From: Hymenobacter sp. H14-R3 | GTDB lineage: Bacteria > Bacteroidota > Bacteroidia > Cytophagales > Hymenobacteraceae | Assembly: GCF_030063445.1 (NCBI RefSeq) | Contig: NZ_JASITD010000027.1 | Coordinates: forward strand, 1 to 64,000 | Direction of reading: 5' to 3' | Length of the DNA: 64,000 nucleotides | Part shown: positions 24,293 through 32,438 of the stretch, piece after piece | Layout: every line of letters starts with the position of its first letter | Position numbering within the stretch: position 1 is the first letter of the stretch | Notes under the pieces: generated by a model | Database searches by the model: none | What the model saw: only the letters and a program-made list of their open reading frames with translations | What the model was told of the DNA's origin: nothing | Position numbers and translations under genes: made by a program

Positions 24293-24733
24293 TTAGGCTA
24301 ACAGTTTGACGTTGCCAGTTTTCACGCTGTCGTAGAAGGTGGCCCCCGTGTCCTGGCTGTAGTTGAAGGGCAGGAAAACTTGCAGGGCCTCCACCTGCTG
24401 AAGCTGAATCATGGCCACCTGTAGCTGCACCCACTCGTGGAGGGTGCGCCAGGCGGTGCGGGCGGCCTGGGCGCGGATACTGATGCGTTTCTCGGTGCTA
24501 GGGTTGGCCTTGCCGAGCTTGCTGAGCATGAGCTTGTACACCAGCTCCTCGTTGGCCGGCAGCCGGAATACCAAGCGGGCCGCGCCCACCGGAATCTCAA
24601 ACATGAAGCCGACCAGGCTCTTTTCGGCATACCACTTGCTCACGGCCGTAGCTCCAGCCTCCACGAGTAGGGCTTCGATAGCGGCCGATGAAAGCATTGA
24701 CGGCACCGTGGAGGTATAGTTTTTGATGTTCAT
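24293..24733 (-). CDS. Early phage protein, 146 aa
   Basis: Starts MNIKNYTSTVPSMLSSAAIE. The core contains an alpha/beta pattern (VGFMFEIPVGAARLVFRLPA) and a long helix with Trp (AARTAWRTLHEWVQLQVAMI). No catalytic motif seen. It lies 11 bases upstream of the zinc-ribbon gene in the early operon. I recall similar proteins in Bacteroidota prophages but have no function for them. Confidence 0.6.
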   Translation of the reverse strand: MNIKNYTSTVPSMLSSAAIEALLVEAGATAVSKWYAEKSLVGFMFEIPVGAARLVFRLPANEELVYKLMLSKLGKANPSTEKRISIRAQAARTAWRTLHEWVQLQVAMIQLQQVEALQVFLPFNYSQDTGATFYDSVKTGNVKLLA

Positions 24734-24827
24734 GGGGGTCAGAGTGAGGGGTTGGCGCTCATTGTATTCGTACTGGCTAGCCGTGCTCCGAGGCCTGGGC
24801 AGGCTAGAAAGTCCTCTTCTGAGGGGT

Positions 24828-25385
24828 CTAGGCACGATACAGGGCTCCTCTCTCAGTCTTCGTGGCGTAGTAGTGCAGCGCCATCAGCAAGCCCAGCTCG
24901 AACTGGTCGTCGCCGCTCTCGAGCGAAATCGTGTAGTAGGTAGTGCTGTAGATGTGCCCCATGCAGCCCAGCGATGGCCGGGTGCTCACCACGGCCCCGC
25001 CTTTATCAGCCATAGCTGCGAAAAAGGCCTCCAGCATGTAGTGGCCCACGGGCACCTCCACCACGTAGCGCGCGCCCCCCACGGCGCTGGGGGGCGCGGG
25101 GTATAAGGGCAGCACGCCCTCCCGCAGTAGCTCCTGCTCCGCGATAGTCCAGCTGGCTTCCGCGAAGGCCAGCGCGCCAGCCAGGGGCACCCGGGGCGAT
25201 ATGGCCAGCAACTGGCGCTCCTTGCTGCTGAAGGTCTCGTGCAGCTCATCCCAGGCCCGGCGGGTTTGGTCCCAGGTAGGTGAGTCTTGAGGGATAGCGT
25301 ACTGCTGATGAATCAGTTTGCTTAGTTCGTGGCCCAGGTGGTGAATGTCATCGACCAGGCGCTCGGCTTGCTGCTGCTTACCCAC
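24828..25385 (-). CDS. Early phage protein, 185 aa, GTG start
   Basis: I start it at GTG 25385 (VGKQQQAERLVDDIHHLGHE), which gives an 8-base overlap with the upstream stop; the open frame continues 17 codons into the upstream gene and is less likely. Helical N-terminal half, then a mixed alpha/beta C-terminal half with SLGCMGHIYSTTYYTISLES. No known domain. About 95 bases separate it from the next gene. Confidence 0.55.
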   Translation of the reverse strand: MGKQQQAERLVDDIHHLGHELSKLIHQQYAIPQDSPTWDQTRRAWDELHETFSSKERQLLAISPRVPLAGALAFAEASWTIAEQELLREGVLPLYPAPPSAVGGARYVVEVPVGHYMLEAFFAAMADKGGAVVSTRPSLGCMGHIYSTTYYTISLESGDDQFELGLLMALHYYATKTERGALYRA

Positions 25386-25623
25386 GAGCCGAGTCTCCTT
25401 CCAAAATAGCCAGCTCCTCAGGCGACAAGCCAACAACTGAAATAACTGCTTCCAGGGCGGCCGCGATGCGCTCCTGGGCTTCGGCTATGCGCAGCTGGAT
25501 GCTGAGCGCGATAAGGTCGCGGTCGTAGCGGGCGCCACCTTCCGTGAAAACGTAGGCGGGTGGGGTGCCCACCTGCAGGAGCTGGCGCGAAACGTCGGCC
25601 AACGGGGTGAATTGGGAATCCAT
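25378..25623 (-). CDS. Small early phage protein, 81 aa
   Basis: MDSQFTPLADVSRQLLQVGT, then a helix (IALSIQLRIAEAQERIAAAL) ending in an acidic SPEELAILEGDSARG. Overlaps the next gene by eight bases. Family unknown. Confidence 0.5.
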   Translation of the reverse strand: MDSQFTPLADVSRQLLQVGTPPAYVFTEGGARYDRDLIALSIQLRIAEAQERIAAALEAVISVVGLSPEELAILEGDSARG

Positions 25624-25645
25624 AAATCGTTTAGTAGTAGGGTGG

Positions 25646-25843
25646 TTAGTTCTGGTGCATCGTGGCCAGGGTCGTGGCCAGGCCCGGGCTGATGCTCACC
25701 GATTGCTTTTTGCGCTGCTTGATATCGCCGAGAGGCTTGAGAATCACGAAAATGCCCAGGGCCATCAGCTGAGCGATGGTGGTGCGGAATTGCCCTGAGT
25801 CAGAGTTGCTCGTGTAGAGCGTGACGACGCCAGTGATTATCAT
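25646..25843 (-). CDS. Small early phage protein, 65 aa
   Basis: ATG 25843 opens MIITGVVTLYTSNSDSGQFR; a hydrophobic stretch IAQLMALGIFVILKPLG follows and the end is basic. The start overlaps the upstream stop by four bases (ATGA). It could be weakly membrane-associated. Family unknown. Confidence 0.5.
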   Translation of the reverse strand: MIITGVVTLYTSNSDSGQFRTTIAQLMALGIFVILKPLGDIKQRKKQSVSISPGLATTLATMHQN

Positions 25844-26091
25844 AGCGCAACTGCCTCCTGCCGCTCCAGTAATTCGATATCGTCGGGCTGCTGGTGGGTA
25901 AGGGTGGCCAGCCACTGTTTGAGCAGGCCGACTTCCAGCAGCGATAGCTCCTTCTTGCTATCGTTCGCCATTATCTGGTTGAAGCGGTGGATGGTCATGC
26001 CATCGAGCTGCCGCAGCAGGTCATCGGTGGGAACCATCGATTTAATGCCGGCTTCCTGGAGCAGCATTTTTAATCTATTCCGGATTCTCAT
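25840..26091 (-). CDS. Small early phage protein, 83 aa, possible DNA-binding
   Basis: MRIRNRLKMLLQEAGIKSMV followed by a helix-turn-helix-like layout (TDDLLRQLDGMTIHRFNQIM) and an acidic helix (KKELSLLEVGLLKQWLATL). It is the first gene of the early operon and faces the divergent HTH gene at 26254, the usual place for a Cro-like or early regulator. That role is inferred. Confidence 0.5.
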   Translation of the reverse strand: MRIRNRLKMLLQEAGIKSMVPTDDLLRQLDGMTIHRFNQIMANDSKKELSLLEVGLLKQWLATLTHQQPDDIELLERQEAVAL

Positions 26092-26154
26092 GAGGGTGGT
26101 TTTTGGAGTTGCTGGCCTACTATTTGTCTAGTGCCTGTCTAACTCTAACGAGTT

Positions 26155-26257
26155 GACTGTACAAAAGTGTCAAATAATATGGACAAAACCTACGCCACCC
26201 TACTCAATATTGTCGCGCTACCTGGACAAAAGACTGTACAATTTTGTCATACTATGG
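26155..26257. promoter_or_regulatory. Paired direct repeats, candidate operators
   Basis: GACTGTACAAAAGTGTCA (from 26155) and GACTGTACAATTTTGTCA (from 26232) share ACTGTACAA...TGTCA and are each followed a few bases later by an ATGG start (26179 and 26254). They lie in the divergent region between the early operon and the HTH gene and are likely sites for that regulator. Confidence 0.5.
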
Positions 26258-26610
26258 CCTCACGCGGTGAACTAGTCAAGAAAGTGGTGCAGGAAAGTGG
26301 ACTTTCCATATCTCGTCTTGCCCAAAAAATAAATATTTCCCGGGCCCAGCTTTACCTCGATTTTGCCAATCCGGAAATGTCGTGGGATAGAATCCTAGCA
26401 ATTGGGAAGGTGCTCAAGCACGATTTCTCCGAAGAATTCAAAGACTTATCCGGTGCCCTGGTTAGTCTCGTTAACGAGGAGCCGGCCCCCTACAAACGCC
26501 AATTCGATGATTGCCAGGACCGTCTGGTTTCGGTGCAGCACCAATTGATTGCTGCCCTCCAAACCCTCGACCTCTACAAGCAGCGCTATGGCCCCGACCC
26601 TACCAACTGA
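26254..26610 (+). CDS. HTH regulator of prophage A, 118 aa
   Basis: From ATG 26254 the protein reads MASRGELVKKVVQESGLSIS and continues with a Cro/C1-type helix-turn-helix (LAQKINISRAQLYLDFANP), then a helical C-terminus. An upstream ATG at 26179 in frame would add 25 residues; I prefer 26254 because the extra part is encoded by the operator-like repeats. It is the only plus-strand gene of this prophage besides the next small one, so it is the probable repressor or lysogeny switch. Confidence 0.65.
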   Translation: MASRGELVKKVVQESGLSISRLAQKINISRAQLYLDFANPEMSWDRILAIGKVLKHDFSEEFKDLSGALVSLVNEEPAPYKRQFDDCQDRLVSVQHQLIAALQTLDLYKQRYGPDPTN

Positions 26611-26824
26611 TTTGCTCCAGCGCCTGCTCGATGCCGAGTCCACCGGTGCCGTGCGCCTGGTGGATGAGCAAGCCCGCCCGGTCGCGCTCCTTGATGTCCT
26701 GGATGCGCGCACCTGGGCGCACCTCACCGATGCGGCTGATGGGTGTGTGTATGTGCACGAGCTGCGAGGCAGCCGCGACTTGTTGCAGGCCAGCTACCAG
26801 GAGCTACTCGGCCTGAATGTTTAA
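26588..26824 (+). CDS. Small protein downstream of the HTH gene, 78 aa
   Basis: MAPTLPTDLLQRLLDAESTG, then RLVDEQARPVALLDVLDART, ending YQELLGLNV. It overlaps the HTH gene by 23 bases in another frame, so the two are co-transcribed. No family recognised; a partner or anti-repressor is possible. Confidence 0.5.
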   Translation: MAPTLPTDLLQRLLDAESTGAVRLVDEQARPVALLDVLDARTWAHLTDAADGCVYVHELRGSRDLLQASYQELLGLNV

Positions 26825-26879
26825 CATTTGTTTACCACGGCGATGCTAAGTGCTTGTATAATAAGCCTGTTTTGTAGCC

Positions 26880-26893
26880 CCGTCTCTGGTACA
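26880..26893 (+). repeat. attL core candidate
   Basis: CCGTCTCTGGTACA, identical to 58442-58455. GTTTTGT precedes both copies by a few bases and GAAGACCCG follows both copies, so similarity extends beyond the exact core. Confidence 0.65.
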
Positions 26894-26911
26894 ATAACCG
26901 ACAACCGGAAG

Positions 26912-26960
26912 ACCCGGAAAACAGCTTCTCGCGTCGCAGAAGCTGTTTTCCGGGTTTTTT
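26912..26960. terminator. Strong intrinsic terminator
   Basis: ACCCGGAAAACAGCTTCT (26912-26929) pairs perfectly over 18 bp with 26938-26955; a T-run follows. It isolates the integrase from transcription out of the HTH gene. Confidence 0.9.
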
Positions 26961-27016
26961 GCGTTCGGGCCAACCGGTAGGCACGGCGCTTCATGTGGGA
27001 TGTGCTACGCGAGTAG

Positions 27017-27039
27017 CGCCCCCCTATACGCCCCCTTCC
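27017..27039 (+). promoter_or_regulatory. Paired integrase arm-type sites, left
   Basis: Two CGCCCCC units 12 bases apart (27017 and 27029), the second as TACGCCCCCTT. The same pair occurs at 58338-58360. They lie directly before the integrase start, so integrase may also repress itself here. Confidence 0.5.
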
Positions 27040-27043
27040 ACCA

Positions 27044-28351
27044 ATGACTACTCAGTTTGTGTTAAGGACTGACAAGAAGGACAGCTCGGGACGCTGCCCG
27101 GTCCACCTCATCGCCTACTTCGACGGGCTACGGCTCAAATGCGCAACCGGCGAAAAATGTAAGCCCGCCGAATGGAACGAGAGTCGGCAACGGTTTCGAA
27201 GCTCCTTTACCGGAGCCGAAGAAGCTAATGACTTTCTGGATTTGCGTGCTACTCAGGTAAGCGACTGGTGGCGCAAGGTGCGGGCCGCGGGCGGCACGCC
27301 CACGCTGGCGGGGCTGAAAGCCGCGCTACGGCCGGTAGTCGAGCCGGTGGCGGTGGTGCCGGTGAGGCGGTCCATTACGGTGCTGAACGACGAGCACCGG
27401 GAGGCCTTGCGGGCGCGGGGCTACGCCGATCACACGCTACGCCAGCGCAAGATGCTGGGCAGCTGGCTGGCCGCCTATGAACAGGAGCGGGGCGAGCTGC
27501 TGGACCCGACTACCTACGACCTGGCGACCCATGACCGGGTGCTGCACTTTCTGCGCTTTGACCGGAATCTAGCCCAGAACACCATCGCCTCGGTGGTGCG
27601 CGGGCTGAAAGTGCTGCTGCGTTGGTGCCGGGAAGAACGGGGGATGGCGGTGCCGGTTGAACTGCGGAAGCTGCAAGGCAAGCACGCCGATATTCTGAAA
27701 ATGTGGCTCACGGCCGAAGACCTAACAGCGCTGGCCACGGCCGTGCTGCCTTCGCACCTCGTGCGGGTGCGAGATGTGCTGTTGTTCTGCTGCTACACTG
27801 GACTGCGTTACTCGGACGTGTGGGCCTTGCAGCCAGGCCACATACATGAATGGGATGGGGCACGGGTGCTACGGCTAGTGCAAACCAAGACGCGCACGGG
27901 CGTGAGTATCTATCTGACCGATGCGGCTTCGGCCATCCTCGACAAGTATGCTGGGGACGGGGAGCGAGCGCGGCTACTGCCAGTACTGGCTAATCAGGTA
28001 ATGAACCGCCATCTAAAACAGGTGGGTAAGTATGCGGGGCTTACTGCGCCAGTGGTAGTATCTGAGCGGGTGGCCGGGGTGATGGTGAAAAAGTCGGTGC
28101 CGAAATACGAGCTGCTGACTTCGCACACGGCTCGCCACACCTTCGCCACGCAAAGCTTGCTACGTGGGATGCCGGTGGAAGTGCTGCAAAAGGTAATGGG
28201 CCACGCTAAGATTCAAACGACCTTGATTTACGCCAAAGTTGTTGAGGATTTGCAGCACCAAACCATGCGGCGAGTGTGGGAAGGGCAGCCGGCCAGCCAC
28301 GACGGAAAAGCGAACGGAGCGGTGTGCCAAGTGCTGCCGGGCGCGGCGTAG
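27044..28351 (+). CDS. Tyrosine recombinase / integrase, 435 aa
   Basis: Bacteroidota-type integrase: an N-terminal arm-binding domain (FVLRTDKKDSSGRCPVHLIA), a SAM-like core-binding domain (about 120-210) and the catalytic domain with Arg in CCYTGLRYSDVWAL (near 254), Lys in LVQTKTRTGVS, His-x-x-Arg in SHTARHTFATQ (near 360), and His plus the nucleophile Tyr in GHAKIQTTLIYAKV (Tyr near 396). All catalytic residues are present. It should move element B between the two 14-bp repeats. The gene points into the element, with a strong terminator upstream. Confidence 0.95.
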   Translation: MTTQFVLRTDKKDSSGRCPVHLIAYFDGLRLKCATGEKCKPAEWNESRQRFRSSFTGAEEANDFLDLRATQVSDWWRKVRAAGGTPTLAGLKAALRPVVEPVAVVPVRRSITVLNDEHREALRARGYADHTLRQRKMLGSWLAAYEQERGELLDPTTYDLATHDRVLHFLRFDRNLAQNTIASVVRGLKVLLRWCREERGMAVPVELRKLQGKHADILKMWLTAEDLTALATAVLPSHLVRVRDVLLFCCYTGLRYSDVWALQPGHIHEWDGARVLRLVQTKTRTGVSIYLTDAASAILDKYAGDGERARLLPVLANQVMNRHLKQVGKYAGLTAPVVVSERVAGVMVKKSVPKYELLTSHTARHTFATQSLLRGMPVEVLQKVMGHAKIQTTLIYAKVVEDLQHQTMRRVWEGQPASHDGKANGAVCQVLPGAA

Positions 28352-28476
28352 GCTATCATTCATGCACGGCCGGGCGGGGCCGCGCATTGGGGCTGGGACG
28401 GGCAATAACGCGTAACAGATACTATGTGCTACCTCCCTTGTCCACCCGCTATATTCGGCCAAAAAAGCGCTGCCTT

Positions 28477-29757
28477 ATGCACCCGGAGGATATTGCCGAC
28501 GACCCCGAATTTCAACGCTATGCTGCGCTGGTAGAGGATTTTACTAACGGGCCGAATATCAAAGAAGTAGAGCACCTGCGCGATTTGCTGGGGCAACTGC
28601 TGAAGTTGCAGGCGCAGGAGGCTCTACTGAACTGGCAGCGCATTCAGCCCTGGATGCTGTCGAATGACGAGCGCCAGGGTGATTCTACCCACTTGAACCG
28701 GGAGGCTACTCATGCAATGTGGCGGCGTGTACGGGCAGTAGGCAACCGACTAACGGCCGAATTTAGAAGCGAGGCGTTGGCGCTGTTCGGGCCGCTGGGA
28801 ATGGAGCCGAGCGACTATGAGGCCGGGCTGCGGACGGACTTCGCACCGATACGGCAGTTGGTGCTGGCCTACCCGGAAGGGGTGAGCGGTGAGGGTAGTG
28901 ACTACAATGGGCTGACGCAGTTTTATGATGAACTGCTGTGCAAGGTGCCGCCCGAGTTGGAAGTGGTGCTGCTGGTGAAGTCGCGGGCGGTGATGCTGCG
29001 GCTACTGCCTAGGCAACTGCACCCGCGCCTGCGCTACGTAGTGCAGAGCGAGTTGCAGACTATCTGGCTGCGCGACGCGGTGGGTTTCAATTGCGGGGGA
29101 AAGCTTGTGAAGCCGCGCTACTCGCCGCTGACTATTGGGGAGAGTATGCTGCTGGTGCCGGCGGTGTTGGGAATGGATGTAGAACGCCTGCCGTGGTGGT
29201 GGGACGGGGGCAACTTGGTGAGCGACGGGCGGGTAGCCCTGATAGGCGAACTGATGCTGAAGCACAACGGAGTGGCCGTCGGCTCGCTCGAATACATACA
29301 GCTAGTATGGGATATTCGGAAAGCGCTGGGCGTAGAAATAGTGGAGTGGGTAGCGTTGCCGAGGGCTGACAAGCTGGGGCATACGGATGGCTACGTGGCC
29401 TTCGTAGGGGAGAATCGGGCCGTGGTCGCCACCTACCCGACGGAATGGGCACCCGACCAACGGTGCGCCGATGAGCTGGCGGAGCGGCTACGAGCGCATG
29501 GTGTAGAGGTGACGCGGCTACCAGAGAACCCTACTACCAAACCCGGCGCCTCGTCGCTGGATAGTGCGGTGGGTATCTACGTTAATTTTCTGCAACTTAA
29601 CTCGACCTGGTTGGTGCCAACCTATGGGCTGGATAGCGATGAGGCCGCGCTAGACTGCCTGCGGCGATTGAATCCCCAGGGCCAGGTAGTGCCGGTGAAC
29701 TGTACTCGACTGGCTGAACTGGGCGGAGTGCTGCACTGCATAAGCTTTACTAATTAA
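28477..29757 (+). CDS. Pentein-fold deiminase (agmatine / peptidyl-arginine deiminase family), 426 aa
   Basis: The C-terminal 290 residues show the guanidino-modifying set: substrate Asp in IWLRDAVGF (near 197), WDGGNLVSDG (near 241), catalytic His in LGHTDGYVAF (near 301), the NSTWLVPTYG strand (near 375) and nucleophile Cys421 in GGVLHCISF. All residues needed for arginine or agmatine hydrolysis are in place. The N-terminal 130 residues are helical and not part of normal agmatine deiminases (about 350-370 aa). The start is ATG 28477; the frame further up lacks a sensible start. A GIY-YIG-like gene follows after 11 bases. With no polyamine genes nearby, a housekeeping role is unlikely; cargo of element B is the better reading. 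Confidence 0.85.
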   Translation: MHPEDIADDPEFQRYAALVEDFTNGPNIKEVEHLRDLLGQLLKLQAQEALLNWQRIQPWMLSNDERQGDSTHLNREATHAMWRRVRAVGNRLTAEFRSEALALFGPLGMEPSDYEAGLRTDFAPIRQLVLAYPEGVSGEGSDYNGLTQFYDELLCKVPPELEVVLLVKSRAVMLRLLPRQLHPRLRYVVQSELQTIWLRDAVGFNCGGKLVKPRYSPLTIGESMLLVPAVLGMDVERLPWWWDGGNLVSDGRVALIGELMLKHNGVAVGSLEYIQLVWDIRKALGVEIVEWVALPRADKLGHTDGYVAFVGENRAVVATYPTEWAPDQRCADELAERLRAHGVEVTRLPENPTTKPGASSLDSAVGIYVNFLQLNSTWLVPTYGLDSDEAALDCLRRLNPQGQVVPVNCTRLAELGGVLHCISFTN

Positions 29758-29768
29758 CTTCTGGCTGT

Positions 29769-30350
29769 ATGGATACCGCGCTGCAACACGACACGATTGC
29801 CTTGATACGACAGGGATGCCGAGCGGCGGCGGGGCCGCTGCAACGGGTGGCTGAGGTAGGGGTGAAGGCGGTGCATCGTTTCCGCTTCGATATCGGAGGA
29901 ATGCGCGACTTCTCAGAGGAAAAGATTCGAAAATCAGTAGAGCACCGGGCTGATTTCCAACAGTTGGCAGCGGTACGGGGACCGGCCGTATATGTGTTCG
30001 AGATATGTCCACCCGGCAACTCGGTCAATGTGCTGGCAGCAGCTAAGCTTTACGCTGATACCAAGACACGGGCTGTACCGGCGCGGCGCATCAATATCGA
30101 CAACACTTCGTCGGTGCTTTACGTGGGTAAAGTGTCGTCGGTACCGCTAAGTATGCGGGTAATTCAGCATTTAGGCTTCTCGCGTTCGGCAGCTACGCAA
30201 GGGTTACAGCTTTACCATTGGGCGCGCGAGTTGAGCTTAATACTGGATATGACAGTTTTCGAGTTTGAAGACGATATGGCTGCGCCGCTGCCGTTGGTAG
30301 AGCGAGCAGTGGCGCAGCAGCTCCGGCCGCTGCTGGGTAAGCACGAGTAA
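29769..30350 (+). CDS. GIY-YIG-like nuclease, 193 aa
   Basis: The catalytic signature can be read in order: GPAVYVFEI (near 71-79), SVLYVGKVSS (near 116-125), Arg and His in LSMRVIQHLG (near 128-137) and a late Glu in PLVERAVAQQLRPLLGK (near 178). The final Asn of classical members is replaced by Gly. The N-terminal 65 residues are helical (FSEEKIRKSVEHRADFQQLA) and may bind substrate or partner. It is co-transcribed with the deiminase gene. The family call is fairly good; the role is unknown, though nuclease plus base- or amino-acid-modifying enzyme in a mobile element suggests phage defence. Confidence 0.65.
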   Translation: MDTALQHDTIALIRQGCRAAAGPLQRVAEVGVKAVHRFRFDIGGMRDFSEEKIRKSVEHRADFQQLAAVRGPAVYVFEICPPGNSVNVLAAAKLYADTKTRAVPARRINIDNTSSVLYVGKVSSVPLSMRVIQHLGFSRSAATQGLQLYHWARELSLILDMTVFEFEDDMAAPLPLVERAVAQQLRPLLGKHE

Positions 30351-30399
30351 GGTGGTATAGTATGCTTTATCCATACTTAAGCTACGCTCCAGCTACGGG

Positions 30400-30594
30400 C
30401 TAGCTACGGTTCAGGGCGCGGGAGACTTCGGCCTCGGGCAGGCCGGTGAACTGGCAGAACTCGCCTATGCTGACGTAGGAGCCGGCCGGTTTACCCAGCT
30501 TGGTGCGGATGCGCTGCAAGAGGCGCTTGCCGGCGGTGTATTGGTTGCCGGTGAGCTGAGCTGCCTGCTTGGGGTAGATGCAGACCTGAAGCAT
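30400..30594 (-). CDS. Small putative HTH protein, 64 aa
   Basis: Start at ATG 30594 (MLQVCIYPKQAAQLTGNQYT); continues RLLQRIRTKLGKPAGSYVSI and ends with a helix-turn-helix-like FCQFTGLPEAEVSRALNRS. I recall closely similar small proteins on Hymenobacter mobile elements, with no known function. It runs opposite to its neighbours. Confidence 0.55.
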   Translation of the reverse strand: MLQVCIYPKQAAQLTGNQYTAGKRLLQRIRTKLGKPAGSYVSIGEFCQFTGLPEAEVSRALNRS

Positions 30595-30665
30595 TATGGG
30601 GGCTTTTGGGGTATAGTTGGCAAGGCGAATATACAACCGCCAAAACCGGGCCGTAGGTTCGGGTC

Positions 30666-31271
30666 ATGGTTCGCAAACGGGTTATTTCGGTAATGGCGGG
30701 GGTAGGGCTGGCGGGGGCGCTGGCGGTGGGGTGCGTGGGTATGCGCTCGGACGACTTGCCGGTTTCGTCCTTCACCGCCCGCGCCGCGGTGGCCGCCGAG
30801 GCGGCCCGCGTGGTGCGCGTCGTCGACGCGGATACCTACATCATGCTGTCGGGCGGGAGTACCTACCGGCTGCGGCTGCTGGGCGTGGACGCGCCCGAGC
30901 ACGACCAGGCGTTCGGGCCCCAGGCCACCGACTCGGTGGCGCGGCTGCTGGCACCGGGGCGCGTGGTGCTGGTGGCGCGGGCTGGGCTGGACCTGTACGG
31001 CCGCACGCTGGGCGCGGTGCTGCTGCCCACGGCGACGGTGGCCGCGGCGGGCCGGCCGGTGCCCTTGGATTCGCTACTGGTGGCGCGGGGCTGGGCCTGG
31101 GCTTACGACCCGAACCACACGGTAGCGGGCCGGGCGCCACAGCAGCTGGCCGCGCAGCGGGCGGGGCTCGGGCTGTGGAAATGCGGCGTAGCTAAGGCCG
31201 TGCCGCCCAAGCTGTGGCGCTCCTTCAATTCGGAAATCAAGCGGCGCTATCAGGGTACTTGCCCCTGGTAG
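30666..31271 (+). CDS. Exported thermonuclease (SNase-like), 201 aa
   Basis: Signal or lipoprotein-like N-terminus (ISVMAGVGLAGALAVGCVGM) then an SNase fold: VVRVVDADTYIMLSGG (Asp ligand), YRLRLLGVDAPEHDQAFG (catalytic Arg and Glu region) and DLYGRTLGAVLL, followed by LLVARGWAWAY. The enzyme hydrolyses DNA and RNA with calcium. As a cell-surface nuclease it could digest incoming or environmental DNA. It is a single-gene unit. Very high GC compared with the flanking genes. Confidence 0.9.
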   Translation: MVRKRVISVMAGVGLAGALAVGCVGMRSDDLPVSSFTARAAVAAEAARVVRVVDADTYIMLSGGSTYRLRLLGVDAPEHDQAFGPQATDSVARLLAPGRVVLVARAGLDLYGRTLGAVLLPTATVAAAGRPVPLDSLLVARGWAWAYDPNHTVAGRAPQQLAAQRAGLGLWKCGVAKAVPPKLWRSFNSEIKRRYQGTCPW

Positions 31272-31330
31272 CAGCGCCGCGTAAATGAAAGCAAGAGGTT
31301 ACTTCTCTCACCTTTTTTCTGTACTTCCCT

Positions 31331-32362
31331 ATGGCCTCTCAAACTGGCATTCTGGGCTTGCAAGGCACGGTAGGCGGCCTTGTATTCGCCAAAGACGGCT
31401 CGGTCCGTCAAAAACCCGCCTCCAATAAGGCGGCCTTCACTTCGTCGGCTTCGCTGGCACGTACTCGTGAAAACGCCTCCGAGTTTGGCCGCGCCGCCTC
31501 GGGCGGCAAGCTGATTCGGGACTCGCTGCGCGCCCTCATCGCGGCGGCTTCGGACCGCCGCATGGTGAGCCGCCTCACGCAGAAGGTGCGCGCCGTGATT
31601 GCGATGGACACGGTGAACGGCCGTGGTACCCGCCTCGTGCAGGGCGATAACGTGGCCAGCCTGCTGGGCTTCAACTTCAACCTGGGCGCGGGCATCGGCC
31701 AGAACGTGTTTTTTCAGTACACGGTGGCCGGCAGCGGCGCGAACGTGACGCTGCACATTCCGTCGCTGGCTCCGATTAGCGACATCGCGCCGCCCCAAGG
31801 CGCGACGCACTTCGAGCTGTTGTTCGGGGCCTCGCTGATGAACTTCGCCACCGGCACCTACACGCAGGCCACGGTGGCCGCGCCCCTAGGGGTGCTGGCA
31901 CTGAACTCGGCGACCATCAGCAACCGCGATGTGGTGGCGGCCTTCCCGGCCGCGCCGACGGTCGACGAGGTGGTGGTCGGCGTGCTGGGCATCAACTTCT
32001 ACCAGCAGCTCAACGGGCAGTACTACCCGCTGAACAACAACTCGACCAACCCGCTGGCAATCGAGTACATCGCGGGCTCGGGCTCGGTGGGCGGCGGCTC
32101 GGGCAACGTGGCCTACAACACGAACCTGACCGGTCCGAATGACAACGCTCAGGGCGTGACGCTGGCCGCCTCGGCGGGCGACGGCTTCGGCTTCGACGCG
32201 CTGACGACGGGCGGCAGCGCCCCGGCCAACATGGACATCAACGTGGGCGGCGCGCAGGTGGCCTCGGTGGCGTACCTGGACCGCTACAACGGCAAGGCGT
32301 TCAGCTTCACGCACGCCGGCGTGGCCCACACGGGCGCGTTCGCGGCCACGGTGAACTTCTAG
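31331..32362 (+). CDS. Bacteroidota-specific protein of unknown function, 343 aa
   Basis: Begins MASQTGILGLQGTVGGLVFA and contains LARTRENASEFGRAASGGKL, a combination I recall from a family widespread in Bacteroidota genomes with no assigned role. The C-terminal part is beta-rich and Gly/Asn-rich. There is no signal peptide. A strong hairpin terminator follows. The two plus-strand genes downstream, each with a hairpin or short gap, may form a functional group with it. Confidence 0.6.
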   Translation: MASQTGILGLQGTVGGLVFAKDGSVRQKPASNKAAFTSSASLARTRENASEFGRAASGGKLIRDSLRALIAAASDRRMVSRLTQKVRAVIAMDTVNGRGTRLVQGDNVASLLGFNFNLGAGIGQNVFFQYTVAGSGANVTLHIPSLAPISDIAPPQGATHFELLFGASLMNFATGTYTQATVAAPLGVLALNSATISNRDVVAAFPAAPTVDEVVVGVLGINFYQQLNGQYYPLNNNSTNPLAIEYIAGSGSVGGGSGNVAYNTNLTGPNDNAQGVTLAASAGDGFGFDALTTGGSAPANMDINVGGAQVASVAYLDRYNGKAFSFTHAGVAHTGAFAATVNF

Positions 32363-32386
32363 GCCTAGCGGCCTAGCCAACGAATG

Positions 32387-32425
32387 GGCCGGCCCTGGTG
32401 CGATGCCGGGGCCGGCCTGTTTTTT
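32387..32425 (+). terminator. Intrinsic terminator
   Basis: GGCCGGCCCTGG pairs with CCGGGGCCGGCC (one mismatch) and is followed by T6. It closes the 343-aa gene. Confidence 0.85.
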
Positions 32426-32438
32426 AGCCTCATGCGCG

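Larger units (their letters stand above)
152..26824. mobile_element. Prophage A (left boundary not certain)
   Basis: A nearly unbroken run of minus-strand phage genes: lysis-like cassette, portal, terminase pair, methyltransferase, capsid, protease, fibre, primase-helicase and small early genes, with one divergent HTH regulator at the right. All head and packaging functions are present; tape-measure and tail-tube genes are not recognisable. No integrase for this block lies inside the window, so either it is off the left edge or A and the element to its right form one composite. The right limit is set just before the direct repeat at 26880. The left limit is only the first minus-strand gene; no matching repeat was found in the first 700 bases. 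Confidence 0.8.
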
